Assembly: GCA_028023455.1 (NCBI GenBank) | Contig: JAQFVV010012402.1 | Location: forward strand, 15,624,935-15,688,934 | From: Epiperipatus broadwayi | Taxonomy: Eukaryota; Onychophora; Udeonychophora; Euonychophora; Peripatidae | Reading direction: 5' to 3' | DNA: 64,000 bases | Shown: positions 46,021 to 57,195 of the stretch, one piece after another | Position numbering within the stretch: the first letter of the stretch is position 1 | Layout: each line of letters opens with the position of its first letter | Notes under the pieces: model-generated | The model's input: only the letters and a program-made list of their open reading frames with translations | Told to the model about the DNA's origin: nothing | Database searches by the model: none | Made by a program: the position numbers and the translations under genes

Positions 46021-46354
46021 GAAACTATATTAGATAATACTTCGTAATTTTTACTCTAAACAAATGGATAAATATCCAGTCAGAGTTTAAAAAACACGAG
46101 TGCAAAAAATGTTTTAACATGTTATTGCTATGGAAAAAATAGCTACTTAAAGAGAAACTGCAGATTTAGAAATGAAAAGTGCAATATTTGTAAAATAATG
46201 AATTATTTAACTGTAGTCTGTTGCAATAATGATAAGAATATTAAAACAAAATTAATGCTGGACTATAAATCTGGGAGAGCAGGAAATAAGAAGTAAATGT
46301 AAAGAAATTAAACATTGCAAATAATGATCATATTCAAATGGGCATGAATATATT

Positions 46355-46420
46355 TGAGCAGTCATCGTGGAAATAGACAATGGAACAGGTCTATCGCTAT
46401 TTATATATATAAAATCCATA
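46355..46420 (+). pseudogene. Gypsy-like protease active-site stub
   Basis: The sequence GTGGAAATAGACAATGGAAC encodes VEIDNGTG, a decayed D-S/T-G motif (Ser to Asn) aligned with MEIDSGSG of the element at 18.3 kb. The protease frame is then interrupted by the LINE insertion whose 5' end lies at about 46430-46490. Confidence 0.55.
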
Positions 46421-46642
46421 CTTTTTTTTGTATTGTCTGCATATATGTTTGTTTGTCCATAAAGCTTTACTGGAGCACCAATTCTTATTATGTGTGCTGT
46501 GGTAAAGTGTATCATATGTAATAAGATTTGTCATTTGAAATGCTTAAGTAAAACTAGATGGATGTAACAGGTTGTAAATGTGTTAAAAACGACGAAAAAA
46601 TGGTTTTTAAGTGTAGATAGTTTGAAGAGAAAGTCAGGAGAC

Positions 46643-47428
46643 ATGGAGCAAACTGTAGTTGAGGAAGGTAGAATAGAGTATGTTTTTATTGGACTGACAA
46701 GTGATATGGATGATAAAATAAATAGTGCAATGGAGATGGTTAGCCACAGAATAAATAAGATAGAGGAAGAAGTAAAGGATGTAGAAGCAGAATTAAAATC
46801 ATTAGAGATGAAATATGAGCAGATAAAGGAAATATTGAATAGAAAGTGATAAGGAAGAAGTAGATAAGGAAGTCCAGAAGGTGGAAGAGAATCTTATAGA
46901 TGAAGTTCTTATAGATGAAGTAGGGAAAATAAACTATGAGACTGTATTGATAAGAGATTTGCTAATTAGAGGATGTGGAGATGTAATTGCAAGGGAAAAT
47001 AGGAACAGGTATGTAAGAATATGTTGCCTAGAGCTAGAATTAGGGATGTTACAGATAAGATAAAGAAACAAGGGAGTAGAGATGTGTATGAAATGGTAGG
47101 AATAAATAATTTGTCAGAGCCATTGGAGAAAGTAATGGATGAGTGCATAGAATTGATTAGTAATTTGAGTAAGATTAAAGGAAGTGTAAGACTGGTTGGA
47201 TTATTATAAAGATTCAACAATAGATATATGTTAGATAGGGCATGTTCTATAAATGAGAGATTGAAAAAAATGTGTGAGAGAAATGATGTTATGTTTATGG
47301 ATGTGTGGGATTTTTTTATTAGTAAGAGGAAGTTATATAGTAAAGATGGATTGCACTTAGCAAAACAAGGAATTGAAGTTTTAGGGAGTTTGATTTATAA
47401 AGAATATTATGGTTTGGAAAACTTATAA
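46643..47428 (+). pseudogene. LINE copy B ORF1 (SGNH esterase), frameshifted
   Basis: The start ATGGAGCAAACTGTAG aligns with the start of copy A ORF1. The first piece (to 46849) is the coiled coil. The second (46881-47063) holds VLIRDLLIRG in place of VLIGDSLIRG, so the nucleophilic Gly-Asp-Ser is lost. The third (47021-47209) holds RARIRDVTDKIKKQ and GINNLSEPLEKVMDE, where GTNN has become GINN. The last (47228-47428) keeps DVWDFFISKRKLYSKDGLHL, including the catalytic Asp-x-x-His. At least two frameshifts and a stop (near 47207) break the frame. It is useful for inferring the ancestral His that copy A lacks. Confidence 0.82.
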
Positions 47429-47629
47429 AGGGGGGTGGGTTTTAAATTGCAGTATTATCAAAAAGAAAAATGGATGGGATGGAAGAAATAAAGGGTAGTT
47501 GATTTGGATATTAATATAGATGTGGAGAGGGAATGGGTCTGTAAAATTAATGGTAAGCAAGTTACTTACAAATGTAATGGAGAAGAAAGAGTCAAAAGAA
47601 TTTATAAAAGAGTAGTTAGGAAAGAAGAA

Positions 47630-48330
47630 ATTGTTAAAATTGGATATTTGAATATGCAAGGTGTTAGGAGATGAGAAAAGTGGCTGGAATTAAACAAAGC
47701 AGTTAAAAATGAAGAGCTTGATGTATTAGCAATAGTGGAAACATGTCTAAGAGAAGAAGAACCTATACTGGAAGACTTGGTATGGCAGGGTATAAATAGA
47801 AAAGAAAAAGAAAAAAGGGATGGTGCTATAGGAGTTATGTCAAAAAAATATTTAAATACTGTTAAATGTCAATAATATTTTTGGTTTGAGATAAGGTTAG
47901 GAAGACAAGAATGGATGGATGGTGGCTATAGTGTATATAGGTACAGGAGATAATCAAATTGTAATGGAGTGAAACAGAAGCATATGTGAATACCTAGTTA
48001 AGGATATACAGAATTTAAAAAAAAAGGGGGAAGAAAATAATGTGTTATAAGGGGATATGAATGGGCATATTGAAGAAATTGATGATGTAGATAAGAATAA
48101 TAGATAGCTTTTGAGAATTTTTATCAGAGAGTGAATTTGAGAATTGGAAATTTATCAAATATTTATGAGAGACAATATACATGGTGTAGAAATAATATAG
48201 TTTACACAATAGATAATGTATTAGTAGAGAAATTAAAATGGTTTGATAATAAAGAGAGAGCATGTAATAGTGATCATAATTTTTTTATAATAGAAATAGT
48301 TAGTAATGTAATGGAAAATAGTAATAAAAG
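47630..48330 (+). pseudogene. LINE copy B endonuclease domain remnant
   Basis: At about 47633 the sequence reads VKIGYLNMQGVR, the N-terminal strand with the metal-binding Asn of apurinic-type endonucleases. At 47722-47770 it reads LAIVETCLREEEPILED, with the catalytic Glu in VET. Further on are a GDMNGH-like piece (48053-48066), WCRNNIVYTIDNVL (48184-48225) and CNSDHNFFIIEIVSN, whose S-D-H triad closes the fold. All landmarks are in order but lie in different frames with stops between. Confidence 0.8.
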
Positions 48331-48845
48331 TAGAAAGGATAATGAAAGATGTGGATGGAGAATGAATGATAAGAATAAGAAGAATATAAAATAAAAGTTG
48401 AAGAAATCATGAAAGAGTTGGTTGGGGATGAATGTAGGGAATGCTGTGGTGCAGTAGAAAAAGTGGCAAATAGGGTTTTAGGTGACAATATTCAGAAGAA
48501 TAAAAGTAATAGAAAAGTGAAAGTTAATAAAAATGAAAAAGAGAGGGGGAAAGCATGCAGAGAATGTAAGTGTGCTATTAAAAACAAAGAAAGTGAAAAA
48601 GCTGTTAATGTTAAATGGAAAAAGTATTTTTAAAAAAAGTTGGCTAAAATAGATAATTATAGAGAGAGAATGAAATGAAATAGTAAATTATTGGAGGATA
48701 TTAATAAAAATGGAAGAGATGGGAGTAAAAATTTTTTTAATACATTAAAAGCAGGAGTGTAGGGGAGAGAGAAATAGTATTACTAGATGACAAGGGAATA
48801 GAGTGTAGCTCTAGAGAATTAGAGACAATCTTAAATAATTATGTA

Positions 48846-50465
48846 ATGGATGTAGAAAAGATGTTAAATGTGAAGGACAGAGTGATAACAAACATGAAAG
48901 CGTATAGTAATGGAAATATTAAGTTTATTGAAAATGAATTGAATGAAGCAGTAAAGGCAAGAGGTTTAGATGAAAGGGCAGCAGATGTGGTAATGAATTT
49001 AGGAAACGGGGCAAAATTAAGTCTGTTATCATGTTTTAATATGACACAGAAAAAAGAATTTCTGGATAGTTGAAATAATGCAAGAGTAATGCTACTATTT
49101 ACAGGAAAGGGTAAGGATTATAGAAAGTTAGTCAATTATAGACCGATAGCAATTACATTAGTGGTATATAAACTTTTCGCATATATGGTGGCTGGAAGGG
49201 TAGCTAAATGGATGGAAGAGAAATGCAAGGAGGTTTTTGAACCGATAGATGTGTAGGAGATAGTTTACTTGTAGTTACACTACTTATGGATACAAGTAGA
49301 AATACAGCTAGACAGTTATATGTGATTTTATAGATATAGAAAGGGCAGATGATAGAGTAAATAGAAATAGATTATGAGTAAGTTTAGTAATTTGGGAATG
49401 GATGTAGCTTTAGTGGATCTTATTAAGAGAGTGTATGAAAATAATTACTATACATCAATTAAGAAATATAGAATCAGTTAGTTAAAAATGGGGTGTAACT
49501 AAGGCAAGGATGCCCTATGTCAACTATTTTGTTTTTTTGTTGTATTTGAGAGAAATGGAGAAAGCAATAGAAAGACTAGGAAGAGGGGTAGAGATACCAT
49601 TAATAGGTGACAAGGGAGTATATGCATTATTGGGTCTTTTATTTGCGGATGATGTCTTTTTGTGCACAGAAAGTAGGAAAGATGTGGAAGTTATGCTGAA
49701 GACATGCGCAAGAGTGGGTAAAGAGATGGGGATTAAATTTAGTGAAGAAAAATCAAAAGTAATGATGATTAATATTGGGGACAGAGCAGACAAAGAATTT
49801 TTATTGGGGGATATAAAGTTAAGTGTGGTGAATAGGTATAACTATTTGGGAATTGTCTTAAGTAATCAGAGAAATTGCTTGGATGAATGGGAGGAAAAAA
49901 TTGATAAATGAAGCAAAGAAAAAAAAGGGACTGATAAAGAAATTAACAATGTTTTCATATAATAAATATGATGTAGCTAGAATTGTATGGAAGGGAGTGA
50001 TAGTAGCAGGGTTAACATATGGTAACGATGCATTATGTATTAGTAAAGGGATGTTAGATTACTTAGAAAAAATACAAAGAAAGGGGTGTACAAAGAGAAG
50101 TAGGAAGACATGCATTAGATGCAGATGTGTGGATGGCAAAGGGAGCAATTCAAGGAGAAATGAGATGGTCAAGTTTTTATATGAGAGATGCAAAAATAAA
50201 AATGAAAATGTTCTGTAGATTGCAATTTATGGATAATAAGAGAATAGCCAAAATAGTATTTAATTGGGTTATGAGTAAAGGGCAGGCAACAAGATGGGTG
50301 AAAAAGGTAATATGGTATGCAGAAGATTTGGATAAAGAATTTATGTCAGTATACTTATACAAAAGGTGGGATGATTGTGTTAGGAGAATTGTTGGGTGTT
50401 ATAGTGGCAAGGAATGGGATAGAAGAATAGATGCATTAATAAAAAATAGGGAGTTGGAGAGATAG
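48846..50465 (+). pseudogene. LINE copy B reverse transcriptase remnant
   Basis: Pieces in order: 48846-49073 (palm lead-in), about 49130-49240 (NYRPIAITLVVYKLFAYMVA, then GRVAKWMEE), and 49510-49911, which holds LLFADDVFLCTESRKDVEVM with the catalytic A-D-D and then KFSEEKSKVMMINIGD. The thumb and C-terminal region (49883-50465) includes KGVIVAGLTYGNDALC, YLEKIQRKGC and a long basic segment ending RELER. The A-D-D box is intact, but stops and frame changes mean no functional enzyme is encoded. Confidence 0.85.
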
Positions 50466-50960
50466 AGAACTAGTATGGGGAGTAAAAAGAGTTTAAATAT
50501 ATATAAAAGTTAACAGAATATTGGGTGTGAGTTAATTTATGATAATAGCAATGAAAGTAGTTTACTGTTTAAAGCTCATTCGGGATCTTTAGCAGCAAGG
50601 GAATATACACATAAATAGAAAAATTTGAGTGATTTAGTTTTCAAGTTATGTAGGAAAGCATAAAAAATATTAGGCATTTCTGAAGTTGTGGAAGAATAAA
50701 TATAAACAAAGTGATTATACAGAAAGTGGGTTCTTGGTTTTTATGCTGTGTTTGGGAAAAGATAAGAGGGATTTAAATTTAAAGGCCATGGAATTGACAA
50801 AGATTATGTTGTCGAAATGGGATGGAGCAAGATAGAGAATATGGGGAAAACGGTGGGGAATGGTAAAGGAAGGTAAAGCGGCTAACAGGTTTCTCTGGGC
50901 ATAGTGGCTGAGAGATTCCTGACTCCAAAAAAGAAGCCACAGTTCATTGCATTGCATATA

Positions 50961-51690
50961 TATAGTTATCCATCATATCTACCAGGTAGATTTAAAAATT
51001 TATGTTTAGCTTTATTAATATCTTGCCGAGTACATTTCTGAAGCGTGCCAAACAGGCCGGATTGTTCCAAACATTTTTTTTTTTTAATTTTTCTATTATG
51101 AATTTTTCACATTTATTTATATTAAAAGCTTCTATTTAATTTACATTAAATCTTAAAAAAAAATTTATTTAGTCAACCAATTTAAAAAACTATTCAAAGG
51201 ACGCTCCAATAAATAATCTTATTATAAATAATTATTCATAATGCTGTCAAATTCATACTTGCATATTATAAAATAATGACCTTTCAGGTTGGGTAAAATG
51301 ACAGTCTTTCCATAGGTTGGGTACATTTCTGGCTATTTTATAAAAATTGGATGAAAATTTGTAATAATTGTATGAAGAAAATGTCATTCGCGAAAACTGA
51401 TATCACTGCTACAAACATAAATAGCAATAAGATAAATATGTATTGAAAAGTGATTGTACCTGTGAATTTCTAAGATTAAATTTTTCTTTCTATATCACCA
51501 ATAAAGATTTTTAATCCATTACAAGGGAGAAACTGGTTCCATCTTTTGGGAATCTGCATAAACGTTAATAAGAGAATATAATTGGAAGCAGTATTTAAAA
51601 AGAAGTACTCTTGTACTACTTAAGTGAGGAGCAGCAGAGTTATTATCAGTCAATATAACCAATCATTATCGAACTAATAAAGAACGCTTA
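50961..51690. other. Gypsy internal sequence after the LINE, mostly unreadable
   Basis: Between the LINE tail and the first readable RT peptide there is AT-rich sequence that should correspond to the end of protease and the start of RT. I cannot read any conserved block in it. It may contain a further insertion, given that it is longer than expected. Confidence 0.4.
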
Positions 51691-51695
51691 TCCAA

Positions 51696-52290
51696 TTGTA
51701 TGCAAGCCATGTAAAATATCATTTGTGTGGGAGGAGAAAGTGGAAAAAGATTCACAGGCATATTAACACGAAAAAACTTGTCCTGGGCTACAGTTGTGAT
51801 TACTATGAAACCGGATGGAAATATTTGCCTACATGGAAGTTTACCAATAAAGGAGCATCATTGCAGAAAGCCTTGGTTTTTCCAAAAATAGATTTAAAGT
51901 CCTTGTTCCATCAAATTTCAGTCACTAATAGAACAGCGGAAATATTAACCTTTACCACTTCTTTTGGACTTTCTTCCAAGCTAAAATGGATCATTTATTT
52001 TATGGCATAAAAGGTGTCATCCCACATTTGGATGATAAATTGTTTACCACTAAATCTGAGCGAGAACTAGAATTATGCAAATTGGAGAAAATTTAATAAA
52101 GCTAAATACTACTAAATGTGTAAGGTCAATGTTAAACATAAAGTTCTTAACCGGGTAATTAATAAAAATGGAAAATATCTTAACCCAGATAAAGTAAAAA
52201 CAATAAAAAATGCTGAGTGACATAGGAATGTAAAAGATTTGCAATCATTTTTAGGCATATTGAACTTTCTACAAGGAAAGTCATGTGTTA
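51696..52290 (+). pseudogene. Gypsy-like reverse transcriptase remnant
   Basis: The open piece 51696-52010 contains KALVFPKIDLKSLFHQI, RT motif A with the catalytic Asp, followed by RTAEILTFTTSFGLS (the T-x-F-G-L/x-F motif B region). At about 52012-52041 the frame GVIPHLDDKLF preserves the Y-x-D-D position as HLDD. At about 52120-52280 GKYLNPDKVKTIKNAE and LQSFLGILNFLQ give the thumb and the start of the connection. The catalytic aspartates are present but several stops and frameshifts break the frame. Confidence 0.82.
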
Positions 52291-52593
52291 TTGTTGTTAT
52301 ATAAATTTTTAAAAAGTGACAATGTTGGACATGGTTGTAAGAATAGGATATTGCCTTTGAGAAAGCTAAAGTCCTACTTGTTTCAAAGCATTTACTCACT
52401 TTACTTCATCATGGTCATCCAAGAGTTGAACTTTCTACAAGGAAAGTCATGTGTTATTGCTGTTATATAAATTTTTAAAAAGTGACAATGTTGGATTGAT
52501 TGTAAGAATAGGATATTGCCTTTGAGAAAGCTAAAGACCTACTTGTACCAAAGCATTTACTCACTTTTCTTCATCATGGTCATCCAAGAGTTG
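52262..52593 (+). repeat. 166-bp tandem duplication in the Gypsy pol region
   Basis: Two head-to-tail copies, 52262-52427 and 52428-52593, are nearly identical. Each starts GAACTTTCTACAAGGAAAGT and ends ATCATGGTCATCCAAGAGTT. Copy 1 has a 4-bp difference (GGACATGGTTGT versus GGATTGATTGT). Their similarity makes this a recent event within an otherwise decayed element. Confidence 0.93.
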
Positions 52594-53389
52594 TTCGAAT
52601 GAAAACTTTGGCAAGGTTATATAGCTGGTGGCTAAAGCTTAACCAAGAACTAGAACAAATAATTAAGAAATGTATATAGTGTCATTCAGCCCCTAATTTT
52701 CACCAAAAAAGCTGGAATCTTGGCCTAAATTTACTTAGACTTGGAAACATCTACACCTGGACAATGGTGGACTAATGAATGGATATATATTTTTTGTAAT
52801 TGCTTACTAATATTTATAGTTGACTGAGTATTAAATTATTAAAAACATTAGTATTAAGAGTACCATTAGAGCACTGAAAGAGGTTATAAATCATAATTAT
52901 TTCAATGGAACCAGCTTTGCATCTCCACAATTTAAGGATTATCTAATTAATGGGAATATGCTACACACTTACTCTGCCATATCGTCCTGAATGTAATGGT
53001 CTTGCAGTAATCTGTTGAAAAAAACCTGCTATAAGAATATTTTAGAAGCATTATTCAATGCAATATTTTTTCAGTACTTTACTCCATATACAGCTACCAA
53101 CAAGACACCAACTGAATTGTTAATGTGCAGAAAATTCTGTATCCATCTTTCTAAATTATTGCCAACCACATATGAAAATTTAAAAAACTTGCCAACTACA
53201 AATAAAAACTTAAAAATCTTCCTGGATTATGAAAATTTTAAAGTTGGAGAAAACATTGGGATATATGATTCTTTAAAAAATAAATGGTTATCAGGAATAA
53301 TATTGAAAATCTTATCTTGGCAAATTGAATTGATAAAAGTGAATAATGGAAAAATATTTAAGAGACATAAACTATTTGCGACATCGTGA
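52560..53389 (+). pseudogene. Gypsy-like integrase remnant
   Basis: At 52573-52690 the sequence reads HHGHPRVVRMKTLARLYSWW and CI-CHSAP, the zinc-binding H-H-C-C domain. The catalytic core is broken, but at about 52968-53010 LPYRPECNGLAVIC matches the conserved P-Y-H-P-Q-S-N-G-x-A-E segment, with the catalytic Glu replaced. The open piece 53015-53389 covers the end of the core (LEALFNAIFFQYFTPYTATN, then KTPTELLMCRKF) and the C-terminal domain (FKVGENIGIYDSLKNKWLSG). The RT connection (FEKAKDLLVPKHLLTHF) runs directly into the zinc domain, so RNase H is missing. Confidence 0.82.
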
Positions 53390-53694
53390 AAGTGGGACAC
53401 CAGATGCAATAGTATTAATGTTTAATCAGCAAATGATGACAAAAATTTTATTGAGAAGAAAGAGGAGCAAATTGTAAATATAGATCAAGCTGCAACAAAC
53501 AATTCAGTCAGGAATCAAACTATTGAACCAGTAGAAGATCTTATTACATCAAGAAAGCTTCAACCAGAAGAAAGAATTATAACTTCATAAAAAGGTGAGA
53601 GGCTTTTTCCGGAAGATATTGTGTATGCAGAAAACCTGCAAATTAAACATTTACATATGCTATTAAGAGCATTATTTCTAGATTAGGGGAAGGA

Positions 53695-54303
53695 TTTGAT
53701 TAGCTATGCTTGTGTAATAATATATATGTGAAGGTAAATAAAGATTACTGTTTTACTATATAATGCATGCAGATAGTACATGAATAAATTATCTTATTAT
53801 TTTTAAACTATTCTAGAAAATCTGGATATGCCAATCATATCAATTATGGAAATGAGGAACAATTATGCATATTTATTCAGGTGATATGAAGTGCTATGAG
53901 GATGTAATGAAGTATAATAAACTGTGACGAAGCATAATAATTGGGAGTATAATTTGCATATTACAATAGCAGCAGGTTGACTGCATATTCTACATAATAG
54001 TGATATGGTGAAGTTTACGATTGCCTGTTCTTAATATATATATATTGCCATTATACCCAAACTGATGCATGAAGATTATGTTTATCTACTAAGCATATAT
54101 AGAAACTGACACACACACACAGAAGCTTATTAATAGACTTTAGAGATTTCTAATGAAATTTTTAATTGTTTTCTACTTTCTATTTTTTTACTATTTTGTT
54201 ACTGATGTTAAATAAATTTATTTTGTTACCATAAAATTATATTACAATTTATTTAAAAATTACCAATGCCCTCGTGACTGGTATTAATACGATAATACAA
54301 CAT
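53695..54303 (+). repeat. 3' LTR of the Gypsy-like element (uninterrupted)
   Basis: Preceded by a purine-rich tract (GATTAGGGGAAGGAT, about 53682-53696) that would serve as the polypurine tract. It is about 605 bp long and matches the three blocks of the 5' LTR (41845-45545) in order. It ends near ACTGGTATTAATACGATAAT. It contains AATAAAG near 53741. It is diverged by base changes from the 5' LTR, so the insertion is old. Confidence 0.82.
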
Positions 54304-54759
54304 TCACATAAAAAATTGATGTGATCCAAATTATAATTTCCTATATTGTACTAATTGCAAAATTTACTAATAATATATATGTCGGAGAGATACATCAGTC
54401 AAATAAATTTTAAAAAATTTGGAATTTGAGATATACATTCTTTATTATTAATAGTCATTAACCATTCTAATTTCAGAAAAAAACAAAACATAAAGTCACA
54501 AAAAGAATTAAAAGTATTGAGTTTTGAGAAGATAAAGTAATCTGAAATACAGAGATGGCCTTATGTATCATGCACTGTTCATACACTGTTTTTTTAATCA
54601 TTGTATGATATGTGTTGTTGCTGTCTTCTAAGCTCTTCTGAATAAACTTTTTATCCATCTGGATATTAATATATTAGATTGAATTATTTTGTTTAAATAA
54701 AAATAAAAATATTTCTATAAATAATGAAACTGCAAATATATCCTCTCCTAAACCTTAGA
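54304..54759. other. AT-rich spacer, nothing recognised
   Basis: No coding or repeat feature can be supported between the 3' LTR and the RTE-like fragment. The short minus-strand frame at 54473-54658 has no recognisable content. Confidence 0.5.
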
Positions 54760-55045
54760 GGTACTGACCCCATTAAAAAAAATTAAAAGACTGAAGTGGA
54801 GTTGGGCTGGACGTATTGCTAGAAGAGATGATAATAGATGAACAATTGAAATCATAAACGGATTCCAATAGATTGTAAAAGACCCAGAAAGAGACCACAT
54901 GTGAGATGGATGGATGAAATAGGAAAGTGTGCAGGAGTGATGTGGAGAAGACAAGCTAAAGATCGGAGAAGATGGTTTGAACTTGGAGAGACCTTCATCC
55001 TGCAGTGGATTGACAATGGTTGATGATGATGATGATAGTATTTGA
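54760..55045 (+). mobile_element. RTE-like LINE 3' fragment with TGATGA microsatellite tail
   Basis: Frames read LKWSWAGRIARRDDNR, then RRQAKDRRRWFELGETFILQ and WIDNG followed by a stop. The element then ends in GGTTGATGATGATGATGATA. The W-A-G-H/R-I/V-x-R-x-x-D-x-R-W motif near the C-terminus and the trinucleotide tail are typical of RTE/BovB-type LINEs. It is 5'-truncated and has frame breaks. A second copy on the other strand lies at 20335-20535. Confidence 0.78.
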
Positions 55046-55076
55046 TTTTATGATTACAAGCAGTATAAATTATATT

Positions 55077-55433
55077 ACTCTGCAAGTGCTTTCAAGAGAC
55101 GTGCTCTCATCTTCATAGCTCTAAGTGAAGTAATTATATGCAAATTATGCAGAGTTCAAAGATTAATTGCTCCATTTCTTTGAGATTGCGAAGCATGTGT
55201 CCTTGCAGTTGATGGCGTTGCAATCCATCGCAATGAAGCAGGCCTCCTTAACTTTTCTTTTTACATCGTGTCTTTCTTTGCAGACCAGGTTGACATCTTG
55301 AGGTTCACACTGATGTCCTGTTAATTTCCGATGAAGTGCAAAAATGGAATAACGTGATGGATCCGACTTCACTTAGAGCTATGAAGATGAGAGCACGTCT
55401 CTTGAAAGCGCTTGCAGAGTAATATAATTTATT
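55077..55433 (-). mobile_element. Penelope-like element relic with inverted terminal motifs
   Basis: Inverted repeats of about 55 bp flank the relic. The left one is ATTACTCTGCAAGTGCTTTC, then GACGTGCTCTCATCTTCATA. The right one is TATGAAGATGAGAGCACGTC, then GAAAGCGCTTGCAGAGTAAT. Each contains the hairpin GAGA-loop-TCTC followed by TTGAAAGCGC, the Penelope-terminus-like motif also seen at 36.5 and 41.4 kb. Between them, on the minus strand, is the end of a GIY-YIG-type frame (next entry). Inverted or tandem terminal repeats are characteristic of Penelope elements. Confidence 0.68.
55163..55372 (-). pseudogene. C-terminal fragment of Penelope-like GIY-YIG endonuclease
   Basis: The minus-strand frame reads RYSIFALHRKLTGHQC and then HDVKRKVKEACFIAMDCNAI. 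The segment K-R-K-V-K-E-A-x-x-I...A-I-N...x-A-I-S-K-K-W matches the R-x-x-K-E-A-x-x-I...x-I-N-R-D-x-G-x-x-L-S-x-x-W pattern near the C-terminus of Penelope endonucleases. The Asn-Arg-Asp is replaced by Asn-Cys-Lys. The GIY-YIG core itself is not present. It begins inside the right inverted repeat, so the frame is a fragment. Confidence 0.6.
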
Positions 55434-57195
55434 TTGTTTTTAAGTAAAAAGTAGCTTTGCAGTCAGGTGCAATAGTGCCTATATTATTTTACAAATATAT
55501 TTTCGCACGCAAAGTTTTCGAGTTAGGCTTGAATTACAAGGTTACAAACATTGATTAATTCAAACATAAAATATTGATAAATCTGAGATCCATTATAGCA
55601 AGAAATTCTTATTCTCAATATATACAATTTTAGTCATAGTATTATAACTGCAGGCTATTTCCATTTTTTTTTTTTTGTTTTGCAAGATCTTATGCAAAAT
55701 ATAAATGTGGGACTGCTTTTTTTTTTGAAATGCAAAACTGATATATTTGCACCACCATCATATGGAGTTATTGTAAACTTTAGGAGTAAAAAAAAAAACT
55801 AAAGAAAAAGTTAAAAATGAGTTTTGCAATGATTATACAAATTAATGTGATACACAAGTATATCCATGATATATATTGGTTCTTTAATCAGTTTATTTGA
55901 TATCTTCCAAATAGTCTTTCAACTTCTGCAGTAAACCTTACTGTTGAAAGACTTCAGTGTCTTGCCAATTCTAGTTTGCCATTTTATTTTGAATTATATT
56001 TTCATGATGAAAATAAGTAATGTTGCAACCCTCTAAGGCATTATTTCTAGTATAAATAGAATGCTTCTATCATGAAAACCATGCTTAAGTTCACAATGAA
56101 ATATTTTTTAGGAAATCTGTTGCTACTTAATTGTTTCACATGTTAGTCCAATGTAAATGTGGCTTTATAATAGTAGATTAAATAGCATTACATTCAATAA
56201 GCTAAAGAACATATATATTGTTCTTAGGATTTTGCTGTAATATTTTCAGAATCATTCAAAGCATCGTCAAATAAATTTTTCTGGTGCTTTTACATTATGA
56301 CAATTATGAGTCCTTTTCCATGCTACAAATTTGACAGTATAAATGTATTGAATGTAACTAATTTAAGTGAGATATTCTATCTTTTGCAGCATATTGAAAC
56401 CTCTATTACACTTCAACACCCAATTCTGGCTTTCTTTCTAAAAAGCTACTAAGGTATTTAAAATGGTATAATATTCTCCAAGTGATAAACAATGTTAAAT
56501 TTTTTTCTTTCATCAGTGTTTGATAAAGGATGTAGATTTTTGAACATTAAATTTGAATTCAGACATTTAGAACATTTGATAGACTAGTTTTTATCAAATT
56601 TTTTGTTACAAAGTTTTTAAAATTTGCATGGAATACTTAAATTTGTATTTGTTTGTATTAAAAGAATAAATAAATACTGATATATGAGTGTTAATAAAGA
56701 AATTTAAAAATTATGGATGTACCTCTACATAAACGTATACCCATGTAAATATAGCAAAACAATTAAAAAATAGAACTTCAACTATCATTTTCTTTAAAAT
56801 TTCCATTTATTACTTAGTAAATTAAAAAATTTACTATTATAAAAATTAAAAATAATTCCAATGTAATATTAAAATTTTTTTAATGTTTTATAATACATTT
56901 TCCTAAGGTTTTGTATATGTTCAAACCTTTGAAAACACTGTTTGAAATATTGGGATAATCATTAATTTTTATAATATTGATTTTTTTGATTTAATAAGAA
57001 TGAAATGAAAATTTTTAAAGCAAATGATATTTGGAGCTTTATTTTTAAATATACGAATGTAATCAAGTTTAATAAAAAATGTTCGATAACTAAGGCTTTT
57101 TTTGAATTTAAATTATACTAAAATAAATTTAAAAAGGGAAAAAAAGTATTCAGTTTTTAATGAGATTAGCTTATCCATATAAAAAAATTAAAGTG
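55434..57195. other. AT-rich stretch, no gene recognised
   Basis: There are several T and A runs, no long frames, no clear splice-bounded coding segments and no repeat family that I could match elsewhere in the window. Confidence 0.5.

Larger units (their letters stand above)
46440..50960 (+). mobile_element. Esterase LINE copy B, near full length, inserted in the Gypsy element
   Basis: This plus-strand LINE is the same family as copy A (1-3640, minus) and the fragment at 6938-7400. Its 5' region shares GCTGTGGTAAAGTGTATCAT and TTGAAATGCTTAAGTAAAAC with copy A. Order: ORF1 esterase (46643-47428), endonuclease (about 47630-48330), reverse transcriptase (about 48850-50465), and a 3' end GAGAGATTCCTGACTCCAAA with tail CATTGCATTGCATA. 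The frames are broken many times, so it is not autonomous. It splits the Gypsy protease from the Gypsy RT, so it is younger than that element. Confidence 0.88.
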
